Of a stretch of DNA of 44,860 bases, positions 27,297 through 34,144 are shown in pieces. Source of the DNA: a virus; the IMG/VR virus record IMGVR_UViG_3300042517_000316, positions 1-44,860 of that record, one strand, 5' to 3'. Position 1 is the first letter of the stretch. Each line of letters opens with the position of its first letter. A program made the translations under genes and the position numbers. The notes beneath the pieces were generated by a model, which was not told the origin of the DNA, ran no database searches, and saw nothing but the letters and a program-made list of their open reading frames with translations.

Positions 27297-28125
27297 CTTG
27301 TGCAGCCTCACTGGTTATTTCTTTAACAAGTTTATGGACCATGTTAGCGTTCTTCTCATTCCAAGAATCGTCTAGATTATTAGTATTAGTAAATACCAAT
27401 AGATCAGTTATTTTTTCATTTTTAAGATCAACTATCTTTTGTTTTACTGCTTGGTAGTTGCCAACTATAGAAAAATCTAGATGTCTGGGATTAAAGGTAG
27501 AAACCTTTGCTTTATACTCTTCAATATCTTTCTCTGATTCTATGATAGTAATGCCAGCACTAACCATTCTACCTTCAATGCCCTCGAACTTATCCATATT
27601 GTCTCTGTATGTGTCTAGCATACACAAAGATGTTCCATTAAACATTCTAACAGTTTCTAGGGCGTAATCAGAAAAACCACTAAATACCATTGGTGGTCTT
27701 ACTTTTGTTGGACAGTACAACTTGTACATGTTTACAAAATTTCTTAAGTAGGTGGTTCTTTTTTGAATGCTGTCTACTGATTCTGACTCTCCAAAAATGT
27801 CGAACTCTAAATCAGGCTCGTCTTCTCTTTGATGAAAATCTCCAGCAACCCAATTAAAAACAAGTCTATCTTTATCTATTTCACTATAGGCTCTAGTCAT
27901 CATTGCAGCATACTGAGCACTTACATGGTATGGCCTTAAAGCAATCATATACTTTAATTTGTGACCTGGTGTAAGAGCAGCAGCAGACTTTACAAAATAA
28001 TCTGCTTGCGCTGAATGAAATGTAAGCAATACTGAAATATATCCAGAGTCTTCTAGCATATGAGAAAGATCTTTTAATTGCTCTACATCGCAATGTTGAT
28101 CTCTCAACATATAGTGAATCTTCAT
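27286..28125 (-). CDS. Luciferase-like monooxygenase 2 (LLM, 279 aa)
   Basis: LKYMIALRPYHVSAQYAAMM, then SEIDKDRLVFNWVAGDFHQR aligns with the same region of the LLM at 19513 (KYLVAIRPYTISPQYLSMI, IDKGRLQINLISGYIKDHE). The fold is a flavin or F420-dependent TIM barrel. First enzyme of the metabolic operon; the gene for a CDRC protein lies 2 bases upstream. Likely performs an oxidation that precedes sulfation or halogenation, which is inference. Confidence 0.75.
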   Translation of the reverse strand: MKIHYMLRDQHCDVEQLKDLSHMLEDSGYISVLLTFHSAQADYFVKSAAALTPGHKLKYMIALRPYHVSAQYAAMMTRAYSEIDKDRLVFNWVAGDFHQREDEPDLEFDIFGESESVDSIQKRTTYLRNFVNMYKLYCPTKVRPPMVFSGFSDYALETVRMFNGTSLCMLDTYRDNMDKFEGIEGRMVSAGITIIESEKDIEEYKAKVSTFNPRHLDFSIVGNYQAVKQKIVDLKNEKITDLLVFTNTNNLDDSWNEKNANMVHKLVKEITSEAAQDDN

Positions 28126-28127
28126 TA

Positions 28128-28343
28128 CTACGCTAGTTTTTCTCGCTCATCAATGATACTAATCATAAAGGACATCATACTGTTATAGCCATCTGGAATA
28201 GCCATTATCTTATTATAGTGGTGGCCACAGAACATAAGTTCTCCAGTAATGCCAGTAACCTTAACCAAGGCTTCTGCATTGCATCTGTCGCAACGATCCT
28301 TTGGAGATAGTTGCCACTCTTGCTTTACATCATCTTTAATCAT
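28128..28343 (-). CDS. DUF7455-like zinc-binding protein (71 aa)
   Basis: CDRCNAEALVKV and FCGHHYNKI form the CxxC...CGHH site typical of a small actinobacterial and actinophage family. The ATG at 28343 lies 7 nt after TATAAT, nearly the leaderless geometry, so the longer frame from 28391 is not used. Function unknown. Confidence 0.7.
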   Translation of the reverse strand: MIKDDVKQEWQLSPKDRCDRCNAEALVKVTGITGELMFCGHHYNKIMAIPDGYNSMMSFMISIIDEREKLA

Positions 28344-28356
28344 TGTAAACATTATA

Positions 28357-28542
28357 CTACCGCTTTCTGTTGTCGGTGGAATAAAATCCACTACCGTTGA
28401 ATACTGCTCCTACATTAGAGTATACACGAACTAGAGGTGAATTGCAAGTTTCACATTTATATCCAGGATCGTTTTCTTGAATAGATCTTTCTTTGGTAAA
28501 TCTTTGTGCACATGGCATGCAATCATACTCGTACAGTGCCAT
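28357..28542 (-). CDS. FmdB-like zinc-ribbon protein (61 aa)
   Basis: MALYEYDCMPCAQRFTKERS and CETCNSPLVRVYS match the FmdB/CxxC-CxxC zinc-ribbon family (start MPxYEYxCxxC, end PxxxRxxS). Many are annotated as putative regulators; the true role is unclear. Ends in GSGFYSTD, as in the family. Confidence 0.8.
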   Translation of the reverse strand: MALYEYDCMPCAQRFTKERSIQENDPGYKCETCNSPLVRVYSNVGAVFNGSGFYSTDNRKR

Positions 28543-28545
28543 AGG

Positions 28546-28653
28546 CTACTTTTTCTTTTTTGCTTTTACTGTCCAGACAGGGGCTTTAAGGCTATCTCCA
28601 CCCCAGTCATATCCAAGTGCTTTTACAACAAACCTAATAATCTTAATACGCAT
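28546..28653 (-). CDS. Small basic protein (35 aa)
   Basis: TAATG overlap with DUF2061 copy 3. Sequence IKIIRFVVKALGYDWGGDSL ends in KAKKKK. Basic and partly hydrophobic; may lie on the membrane with its partner. Confidence 0.5.
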   Translation of the reverse strand: MRIKIIRFVVKALGYDWGGDSLKAPVWTVKAKKKK

Positions 28654-28871
28654 TACTTGATCCTCTTTCCAAACTTTACCCATACTCTTTCATGAAGAAA
28701 GTATCCTAGTGCTTCCCAAGCAATATAGCCAAGTGCGCCAAGAGTAGCATATTCATACTCTACTTCACCAGTTAGTCCGTAGGTAACTATTGCAATAATT
28801 CCAGCAACACCAACAAGATGAAATGTTTCCCAACTTAGGGTTTTTAGCAGCGTTCTTTTAGTTGATTCCAT
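28653..28871 (-). CDS. DUF2061-like membrane protein, copy 3 (72 aa)
   Basis: KRTLLKTLSWETFHLVGVAG and FLHERVWVKFG follow the DUF2061 layout with two membrane helices and an HERxW end. More distant from copies 1 and 2 than they are from each other. Stop and start overlaps place it after the endolysin. Confidence 0.7.
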   Translation of the reverse strand: MESTKRTLLKTLSWETFHLVGVAGIIAIVTYGLTGEVEYEYATLGALGYIAWEALGYFLHERVWVKFGKRIK

Positions 28872-29509
28872 TATAGGGCCACATGACCCTTTCCTCCGCC
28901 ACCAGATGACTTCTTTGCAGTAGGCTTTGCAGCCTTCTTTGGTGCTGGAGTCGCTGTTGTCGCAGATGCTACTATCTTGTTTAGTAGTGGAGCATTTTCT
29001 TCACCAGTATAAACTGGACGGCCCCAACCTACAACAGCATTAACCAACTTCTTCTTGTTGTTCTTTACGTATGCACGAGTCTTTTCTACGCACATTCCTC
29101 CGTTGCGCTGATCTCCCTTTGCAGTTCCTGAAGTGTTTCCTTCAATAACCTGAATAGTTCCGTCACCGTTGTTCTTAATGCACAAACCAACATGTGAAAT
29201 ACGATTTACACCGTCATCTGGGAAATCAAAATAGATCCAGTCTCCTGCTTGTGGATCATCATTACGAGCATCTGACCAACGCTCTGCCTTCTTAAACCAA
29301 TCTGCTGCTGCAACTGTCGATGCAGACTTAGGGAATGACTTTACGCCTGATGTAAACGCACACCAAGAAACGAATGACTGGCACCATGGCTGAAAGTTAA
29401 CCTTGATCCATGCACCGTATTTTGTTTCATTATCTTTTGGGCCTTCGATTGTGCCCACTTCCTTTTTTGCAACCTCAATGATTGCTTCTAGACTACCTTT
29501 TGCTGCCAT
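28871..29509 (-). CDS. CHAP-domain endolysin (212 aa)
   Basis: AAGGAGG precedes the ATG at 29509. Residues 10-150 form a CHAP amidase/endopeptidase: C43 in QPWCQSFVSWC, H106 in NRISHVGLC and E123 in IEGNTSG, with GDWIYFDFP typical of the fold. It should cut peptidoglycan at lysis. No signal peptide, so a holin is needed. The tail is Ala/Pro/Lys-rich and ends AKKSSGGGGKGHVAL, nearly shared with the 19048 protein. The C-terminus may bind cell wall. Confidence 0.88.
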   Translation of the reverse strand: MAAKGSLEAIIEVAKKEVGTIEGPKDNETKYGAWIKVNFQPWCQSFVSWCAFTSGVKSFPKSASTVAAADWFKKAERWSDARNDDPQAGDWIYFDFPDDGVNRISHVGLCIKNNGDGTIQVIEGNTSGTAKGDQRNGGMCVEKTRAYVKNNKKKLVNAVVGWGRPVYTGEENAPLLNKIVASATTATPAPKKAAKPTAKKSSGGGGKGHVAL

Positions 29510-29549
29510 GATATGCCTCCTTATTGACATGTGTTTCTATTATATCACG

Positions 29550-29622
29550 CTGCCTCACCTGGTCTCGATCCAGGGACATCCGAATTAACAGTTCGGCACT
29601 CTACCAACTGAGTTATGAGGCA
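29550..29622 (-). tRNA. tRNA-Asn (GUU)
   Basis: On the minus strand the acceptor arms TGCCTCA/TGAGGCA pair perfectly, the anticodon loop is CTGTTAA (GTT, complement of 29587-29589), and the T-arm has CTGGATCGAGACCAG. The T-loop starts with A-T-C-G instead of T-T-C-G, a small deviation. CCA is not encoded. A TATAAT just downstream belongs to the endolysin gene. Confidence 0.93.
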
Positions 29623-29658
29623 ATGGTAGGCAGTTTTAGTCATACCCAGGACTAGTAT

Positions 29659-30531
29659 TTAATTACGGATGTATGACACAGTGCCAATTAAAATCTTTGG
29701 AAGAGATGTTAGATACTCACCAAATGTTTTAAAGGTGTTACGATTTACGTAAGATGCTGCAGATACTACAGTTGCTACGGAACTACCAGCAGTGTCTGTT
29801 GGAGAACCGTTATACTTGGTGATACGTACCTTGCCAGGTGCAACCATGTCAAGTCCAGGACCTGTGTTTGTTGCTGCCTCTAGTTGTGTTGCATTACCTA
29901 GTGCTCCCACGCCGATTGCACCATTAACACATGAAGGAAATCCTACAACATCTCGTCGACGATCATTTCCTGTTGCAACAAAAACTGGAATGTTATTAGT
30001 GTTTAATGATGCTACTGCATTAATAACAACTTTATCTGTTGAGCATAGTGCAAGGTTTCCTGTACTTACTGTTGACTGACTAATTGACAAAGCATCAATG
30101 CTGTACTTTGCTGCATTTTGTGATACCCAATTAATTGCTGAAGCCAATGCTTTGACATCTCCTCGTGAGTTTCCAAGACTTGTGACATCGTTAAATCTAA
30201 CAAAGACAATCTTTAGATTTGGATTTACTGTTAGGGCAGCCTTTACCATAGAGTCTCCATGGTAGGTTGCATTGTTTACAGACGCTGGCCAAGGTGCAGA
30301 TGCTGCTCCCTTTCCTTCCATAAACAGTTCTCCGTTAGGGCAAGACATATTTTCCTTTGGGTTTGTTGACTTTACAGTTGTAAAGCAGACCTCATGAATA
30401 ATTGATGGAAAGTTATTTGAGTTAATAGCAGAGTCAATAATCGCTAAGACTCTTTCATCTTGTGCTTGTGCTGGTGCAACTGCTGTAAATGCAATTGCAA
30501 TTGATAGTAGTGCTAGTAGTGTCTTCTTCAT
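29659..30531 (-). CDS. Secreted subtilisin-like serine protease (290 aa)
   Basis: Start at the ATG at 30531 after GGAGAAACAA. A signal peptide (1-23, AVAPAQA) precedes a compact S8 domain with D33 (IIDSAI), H91 (YHGDSM), N189 (ATGND) and S251 (GSSVAT), so the full catalytic set is kept. No pro-domain of usual size is present. Four or more Cys may form disulfides. It could clear surface proteins for entry or exit, or cleave a host factor outside the cell; virion attachment cannot be excluded. Confidence 0.8.
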   Translation of the reverse strand: MKKTLLALLSIAIAFTAVAPAQAQDERVLAIIDSAINSNNFPSIIHEVCFTTVKSTNPKENMSCPNGELFMEGKGAASAPWPASVNNATYHGDSMVKAALTVNPNLKIVFVRFNDVTSLGNSRGDVKALASAINWVSQNAAKYSIDALSISQSTVSTGNLALCSTDKVVINAVASLNTNNIPVFVATGNDRRRDVVGFPSCVNGAIGVGALGNATQLEAATNTGPGLDMVAPGKVRITKYNGSPTDTAGSSVATVVSAASYVNRNTFKTFGEYLTSLPKILIGTVSYIRN

Positions 30532-30551
30532 TTTGTTTCTCCTTGTTGTTG

Positions 30552-30770
30552 TTATTGTTTGATTTTTAAAACTACTTGGCATGGGTCTCCGCCTGCTTCC
30601 CACTCTTCCTGCTCTTCTTGACTCATATATGGATCTCCATCATGAGTATTGCAGAACGGTTCCGTTATCCAGCCACGCTGAATACCGTTATCAAGCCAGA
30701 TTTCAAACTCGTCAAAATCTGATTCTATGTTTTGGATGTCTCTTAAAATCTCATTAAACTCTTCGTCCAT
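30552..30770 (-). CDS. Acidic actinophage protein with HDGDP motif (72 aa)
   Basis: The end CNTHDGDPYMSQEEQEEWEA, then GGDPCQVVLKI is a pattern I know from many small actinophage proteins of unknown role. Leaderless: TATACT plus 6 nt precedes the ATG. Its promoter lies in the last codons of the Ntn-hydrolase gene. Confidence 0.7.
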   Translation of the reverse strand: MDEEFNEILRDIQNIESDFDEFEIWLDNGIQRGWITEPFCNTHDGDPYMSQEEQEEWEAGGDPCQVVLKIKQ

Positions 30771-30776
30771 ATTAAA

Positions 30777-30805
30777 AGTATACTCCTAAAGACTGACAAT
30801 GTCAA
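30777..30805 (-). promoter_or_regulatory. Consensus promoter, leaderless gene
   Basis: Minus strand: TTGACA (30800-30805), 17 nt, TATACT (30777-30782), 6 nt, ATG at 30770. Confidence 0.78.
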
Positions 30806-31310
30806 CTGGGCCCATGCATGATGGGTTAAATTTAATTGCAGCATTTACTGCTTGGACTACTCTATTCCTTGCATTTTTCTGCTTATCTGTTGCATATAAA
30901 ACTCCATATGCATACTCTGCTCCAGACCCCATAGCAAGATAAGGAAGCATATACTTAGATAAAGACATGTCTGCAGAACTGTGTTCATAAATTTCTCCAC
31001 GAACTGCAACAATCAAACCAAGATCTCCATCTTTAGATGTGTCAACCCAGAACTCGTTGTAAAATTCTTTTAGTTCTTTAATAAATCTTGTCTGCATAAA
31101 CTTATCTGTATCTTTAATGTTAGGTGGTGTTGGCTTAAAGTTATAACGGATTCTTTCTCCGTCCATTGATCCAGCGTAACCAATAAGATAAGGACCTATC
31201 TTCCAAACCTTTGGAGCAGTAAGTGCTAGAATAGTTCCATCGTCTGATGCTCCACGATCTCCAGCCATGTAGATTTTATCTTCATGTTTTACTACAGCAA
31301 TACAGGTCAT
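30786..31310 (-). CDS. Proteasome/HslV-like Ntn hydrolase (174 aa)
   Basis: MTCIAVVKHEDKIYMAGDRG with Thr2 as the N-terminal nucleophile after Met removal, a later D in GDRGASD and KVWKIGPYLIGYAGSMDGER match the 20S-proteasome / HslV-type beta-subunit fold used by many phage Ntn hydrolases. Length (174) fits HslV. It may form a peptidase ring or process phage heads; no ATPase partner is in the window. Its own promoter has an enclosing inverted repeat. Confidence 0.75.
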   Translation of the reverse strand: MTCIAVVKHEDKIYMAGDRGASDDGTILALTAPKVWKIGPYLIGYAGSMDGERIRYNFKPTPPNIKDTDKFMQTRFIKELKEFYNEFWVDTSKDGDLGLIVAVRGEIYEHSSADMSLSKYMLPYLAMGSGAEYAYGVLYATDKQKNARNRVVQAVNAAIKFNPSCMGPVDIVSL

Positions 31311-31315
31311 GACAG

Positions 31316-31371
31316 AGCCCTCTCCAGATAGGTGATACTTAAGTATACCATTGCCCAGAGAGGGCTGTCAA
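31316..31371 (-). promoter_or_regulatory. Promoter of the Ntn hydrolase inside a 9-bp inverted repeat
   Basis: Minus strand TTGACA (31366-31371), 18 nt, TATACT (31342-31347). The arms AGCCCTCTC (31316-31324) and GAGAGGGCT (31358-31366) flank the -10 region. One arm touches the -35 box and the other contains the ribosome binding site, so the repeat works at DNA level, for example by looping, rather than as an RNA hairpin. Confidence 0.6.
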
Positions 31372-31387
31372 CTAAGGTCAATAATGA

Positions 31388-31672
31388 CTAATTAGCCTTT
31401 TTGTCTACCGTCTTAAACGCATCATTGATCTCTGCCAATGTGAGTTTTCCATCGTCCAAAAAAGCCCTTGCCAGTCTTTCAATGACTGTTGCTACGCCTA
31501 ATAGTCCTGCTAAGAATACTGCCTGCACTGTATCAATTCCTACAACTGCTCCAGCACCAAGTACTGATAGACCAGATGCTGCAAAGACTGCTACGATTCT
31601 CATCAGGATATTAGTGATTGCCTTTTGTGGGTGCTCCTTCTTAGGAGGCTCTACTACCTTTTTAGTTGCCAT
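31388..31672 (-). CDS. Holin-like membrane protein (94 aa)
   Basis: Start at the ATG at 31672 after AGGAGGAC. The longer frame to 31843 overlaps the upstream gene and is not needed. Two membrane helices (IVAVFAASGLSVLGAGAVVG, VQAVFLAGLLGVATVIERL) with a basic N-terminus and charged tail. Typical of actinophage holins; the CHAP endolysin lies 2 kb downstream. Confidence 0.65.
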   Translation of the reverse strand: MATKKVVEPPKKEHPQKAITNILMRIVAVFAASGLSVLGAGAVVGIDTVQAVFLAGLLGVATVIERLARAFLDDGKLTLAEINDAFKTVDKKAN

Positions 31673-31674
31673 AT

Positions 31675-31881
31675 TTAGTCCTCCTTTCTTAGCGGGATTG
31701 TGATAAGCCAAATTACTGTTGTTGCAAGTACTGCAATACCAACAATGTCTCTTGCTGATCCCGTCAAAGTTAGCCATGCGATGAAGAAGCCTAGGAGAGT
31801 AAAGGCTTGTGCAATTACTTCCACCCCTGCATCTTTTAGCCATGTGAAGAATCCCTTCACAACCTTTTTGATTATTTTCAT
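31675..31881 (-). CDS. Small membrane protein, possible holin partner (68 aa)
   Basis: Ends two bases before the holin-like start. Basic amphipathic start (KIIKKVVKGFFTWLKDAG), then two hydrophobic segments (AFTLLGFFIAWLTL, IVGIAVLATTVIWLI). Two-gene holin or holin/antiholin pairs are common; the role is inferred from position. Confidence 0.6.
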   Translation of the reverse strand: MKIIKKVVKGFFTWLKDAGVEVIAQAFTLLGFFIAWLTLTGSARDIVGIAVLATTVIWLITIPLRKED

Positions 31882-31882
31882 A

Positions 31883-34039
31883 TTACCTCCTCATCCCAAT
31901 CATTAAGTTCGCAATCTGTGAAACAATGATTACTGGGATAATGACTTCCTGGGCTTTTTCTCTCTGATCGTCTGTCATGTCCATACCCAACTCAGAGAAA
32001 TTGGATAGGAGTTCTGCTACGTCCACCTCTAGTACTGCTCCAAGTGGGTCTGCTAAGAATGCTTCTGTTTGTACTTCTGTTACTGCATCTGCTAATGTAA
32101 AGGGCATTGGTGTATCCCCTGCAGATTCTGCTCTGTCTGTGAACTCAACAAATGCTTCTGCAAGTACTGGGTTAGACTTCATCTGCTCAGCAATCTGTGC
32201 AACTTCTGAAGGCTTGATACCAAGGTCTTCTGCAACCTCTTGCTTTGCTTCTTGTGTCAATGCTTTGAGTGTTTGGCTTACTGCCGTGATTTGTTCAGGG
32301 GAAAGAACAACTAACTTATTATCCTTACTTGTAAGGTTAGCAATAACTCCAGACAAATCTTCTGATGTACCAGTTCCCTTTTCAGGAATAAGGGCTGCCA
32401 ATACTTCATCTTTAATTTCTGCATCTGGCTCAGTCCAAGGATTATCTTCTGGCTCTGGATCTGGTCCAGGTTCTGGTGAAGGTTCTGGAGTAGGCTCTTC
32501 AGTTGGGTCCACAACTGGCTCCTCAGTTGGTTCTGGATCTGGTGTAACCTCTGGGGTAGGTTCAGGTGTAGGCTCATCTGTAGGGTCTACTGTAGGCTCT
32601 GGAGATGGCTCTGGTGTAGGTTCTTCGGTTGGTTCATCTGTTGGGTCTGGGGAAGGCTCTGGGCTTGGTTCATCTGTTGGCTCTTCGGTTGGCTCTTCAC
32701 TTGGTTCTGGAGAAGGTTCTGGTGTTGGTTCTGGGGTAGGCTGATTGGCTGCAGCATTGGCTGCTGCTTGAGCAATAGCAGCATTAAGTTCTCTTTCTGA
32801 TTGCTCATAATAATATTCCCATGCATCACTAATAGCATTATTTAAATCAATTATTGACTGACTGTATGTTTCTATTCTGCTATTCTTCAACTCCAAAGCA
32901 TCTTCTGTATCTGCAACGGCATCAAGATGTTCCTGTGTCTTAGTTTGCAAGATCTGATTCATTGATGACAGTGTTGCATTTTCAGAGTTGTATACGCTTA
33001 GTTTGTCATTGTATACTGCCAATTTATTGTTATAGTTTGTTTGTGCTATAGCCTGTGCTGCAACAGCATCATTGTAAGCATTTATTTGTGATTGAGTTGG
33101 TCCTGATCCAGAAGAAAATGTATTAAGATTACAACTAAAATTTTGTCCCCAGACTCTTGGATTTCCAGCATAATCACATCCTGCTCCAGTCCATCCACCA
33201 GGTATAGCCCAGCCAAGATGATAGGAACCTGGTCCTCCACCGTTATACCACCATATTTCTACATCTAAAGTTTTGTCTTCACTAACATCATATACGGGAG
33301 AGTAGTCACTCCAAGTTGTCCCCTGCTCTACCCAGTTGTTAACGGCAAGTTGGCCATCTACATACATTCTAAAACCATCATCTGTATATCCCGCAAAGTA
33401 GGTTTGTGTAAACCATGAAGGAACTGTTATCTGTCCAGTAAATTTAACTATAAAGTTTTCGTATCTATTACCGCAAACTGGAAGTTGCATGCTGCTTGAG
33501 TTCCAGGTACCAGAACAGATAACTCCACTTGGAGTTGCTATTCCAGGGAATGTTCTCGTCAAATAATAGACAGTATATGCCAAACCTTGCCCTGCAGCAG
33601 ACTGAATATTTGATTGAGTGGTTTGAACATTAATATTGGCTATGCTGAGAGCATCTTGAGCATCATTCTTTTCTTCAAGGGCATTATCTTTATGCTCAAG
33701 AGCCAAGGCTACCGTGGCTGTCTGGCCATCTACATTTGACTGAGCAAGGTTCTTTGCTTCTAAGGCTGTCGCTTCTGCTTCTACTGCATCTTCGTGGGCA
33801 TCATAGGCATCATCTTTAAGTTCCTTCGCATTTGTGGCTGAGGCAAACTTATTTTCTGCTATCTCTATAAGGTCTATAAAATCATCTTGATAGCCAAGGT
33901 CATCTACGCTATCGTTAAGTTCCTGTATTTCTTGGGATGCTACTGTGAGTGGATCATCAGAGTGGGCTTCCTGGGGGGCTATAAGTAGCCAGCCAAAGGC
34001 TAGAACTGTGGCTGTTACTATTCTTAGTAGTCGTTTAAT
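31883..34039 (-). CDS. Exported PA14/coiled-coil protein with PEPT-repeat stalk (718 aa)
   Basis: The frame has no ATG, GTG or TTG near its true N-terminus. AAGGGGGAAAG lies 7 nt before an ATT at 34039 that begins (M)[19 protein letters not shown], a signal peptide ending near residue 27. Then follow a coiled coil (30-145), a PA14-like carbohydrate-binding domain (152-285, [18 protein letters not shown]), a second coiled coil (310-430), a Pro-Glu-Thr/Ser-Asp stalk (433-531) and a helical C-terminal domain. A cell-surface or virion adhesin is likely. TTG at 33706 is a poor alternative that loses the signal peptide. Confidence 0.7.
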   Translation of the reverse strand: MKRLLRIVTATVLAFGWLLIAPQEAHSDDPLTVASQEIQELNDSVDDLGYQDDFIDLIEIAENKFASATNAKELKDDAYDAHEDAVEAEATALEAKNLAQSNVDGQTATVALALEHKDNALEEKNDAQDALSIANINVQTTQSNIQSAAGQGLAYTVYYLTRTFPGIATPSGVICSGTWNSSSMQLPVCGNRYENFIVKFTGQITVPSWFTQTYFAGYTDDGFRMYVDGQLAVNNWVEQGTTWSDYSPVYDVSEDKTLDVEIWWYNGGGPGSYHLGWAIPGGWTGAGCDYAGNPRVWGQNFSCNLNTFSSGSGPTQSQINAYNDAVAAQAIAQTNYNNKLAVYNDKLSVYNSENATLSSMNQILQTKTQEHLDAVADTEDALELKNSRIETYSQSIIDLNNAISDAWEYYYEQSERELNAAIAQAAANAAANQPTPEPTPEPSPEPSEEPTEEPTDEPSPEPSPDPTDEPTEEPTPEPSPEPTVDPTDEPTPEPTPEVTPDPEPTEEPVVDPTEEPTPEPSPEPGPDPEPEDNPWTEPDAEIKDEVLAALIPEKGTGTSEDLSGVIANLTSKDNKLVVLSPEQITAVSQTLKALTQEAKQEVAEDLGIKPSEVAQIAEQMKSNPVLAEAFVEFTDRAESAGDTPMPFTLADAVTEVQTEAFLADPLGAVLEVDVAELLSNFSELGMDMTDDQREKAQEVIIPVIIVSQIANLMIGMRR

Positions 34040-34077
34040 TACCTTTCCCCCTTGCAGACGACATGTCTGATAGGATG

Positions 34078-34083
34078 ATTATA
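34078..34083 (-). promoter_or_regulatory. -10 box of the PA14 protein gene
   Basis: TATAAT on the minus strand, about 39 nt before the ATT start. No clear -35 hexamer; the upstream DNA is the U-tract of a terminator. Confidence 0.5.
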
Positions 34084-34097
34084 CCATTTTATTGCAC

Positions 34098-34130
34098 AAA
34101 AAAGGGGCTACCGTAATTGGTAACCCCTTT
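34098..34130 (-). terminator. Rho-independent terminator of the Ala-rich surface protein gene
   Basis: Minus strand: GGGGTTACC and GGTAGCCCC pair (one G-T) around AATTAC, flanked by AAA and a TTTTTT run. Confidence 0.88.
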
Positions 34131-34144
34131 AGTGTTGGACTAAT

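Noticed and set aside
31977-32744. Long plus-strand frame with [12 protein letters not shown] repeats (255 aa)
   Set aside because: It is the exact antisense of the PEPT-repeat stalk of the leftward exported protein; the repeat arises from the repetitive codons. No ribosome site or promoter.
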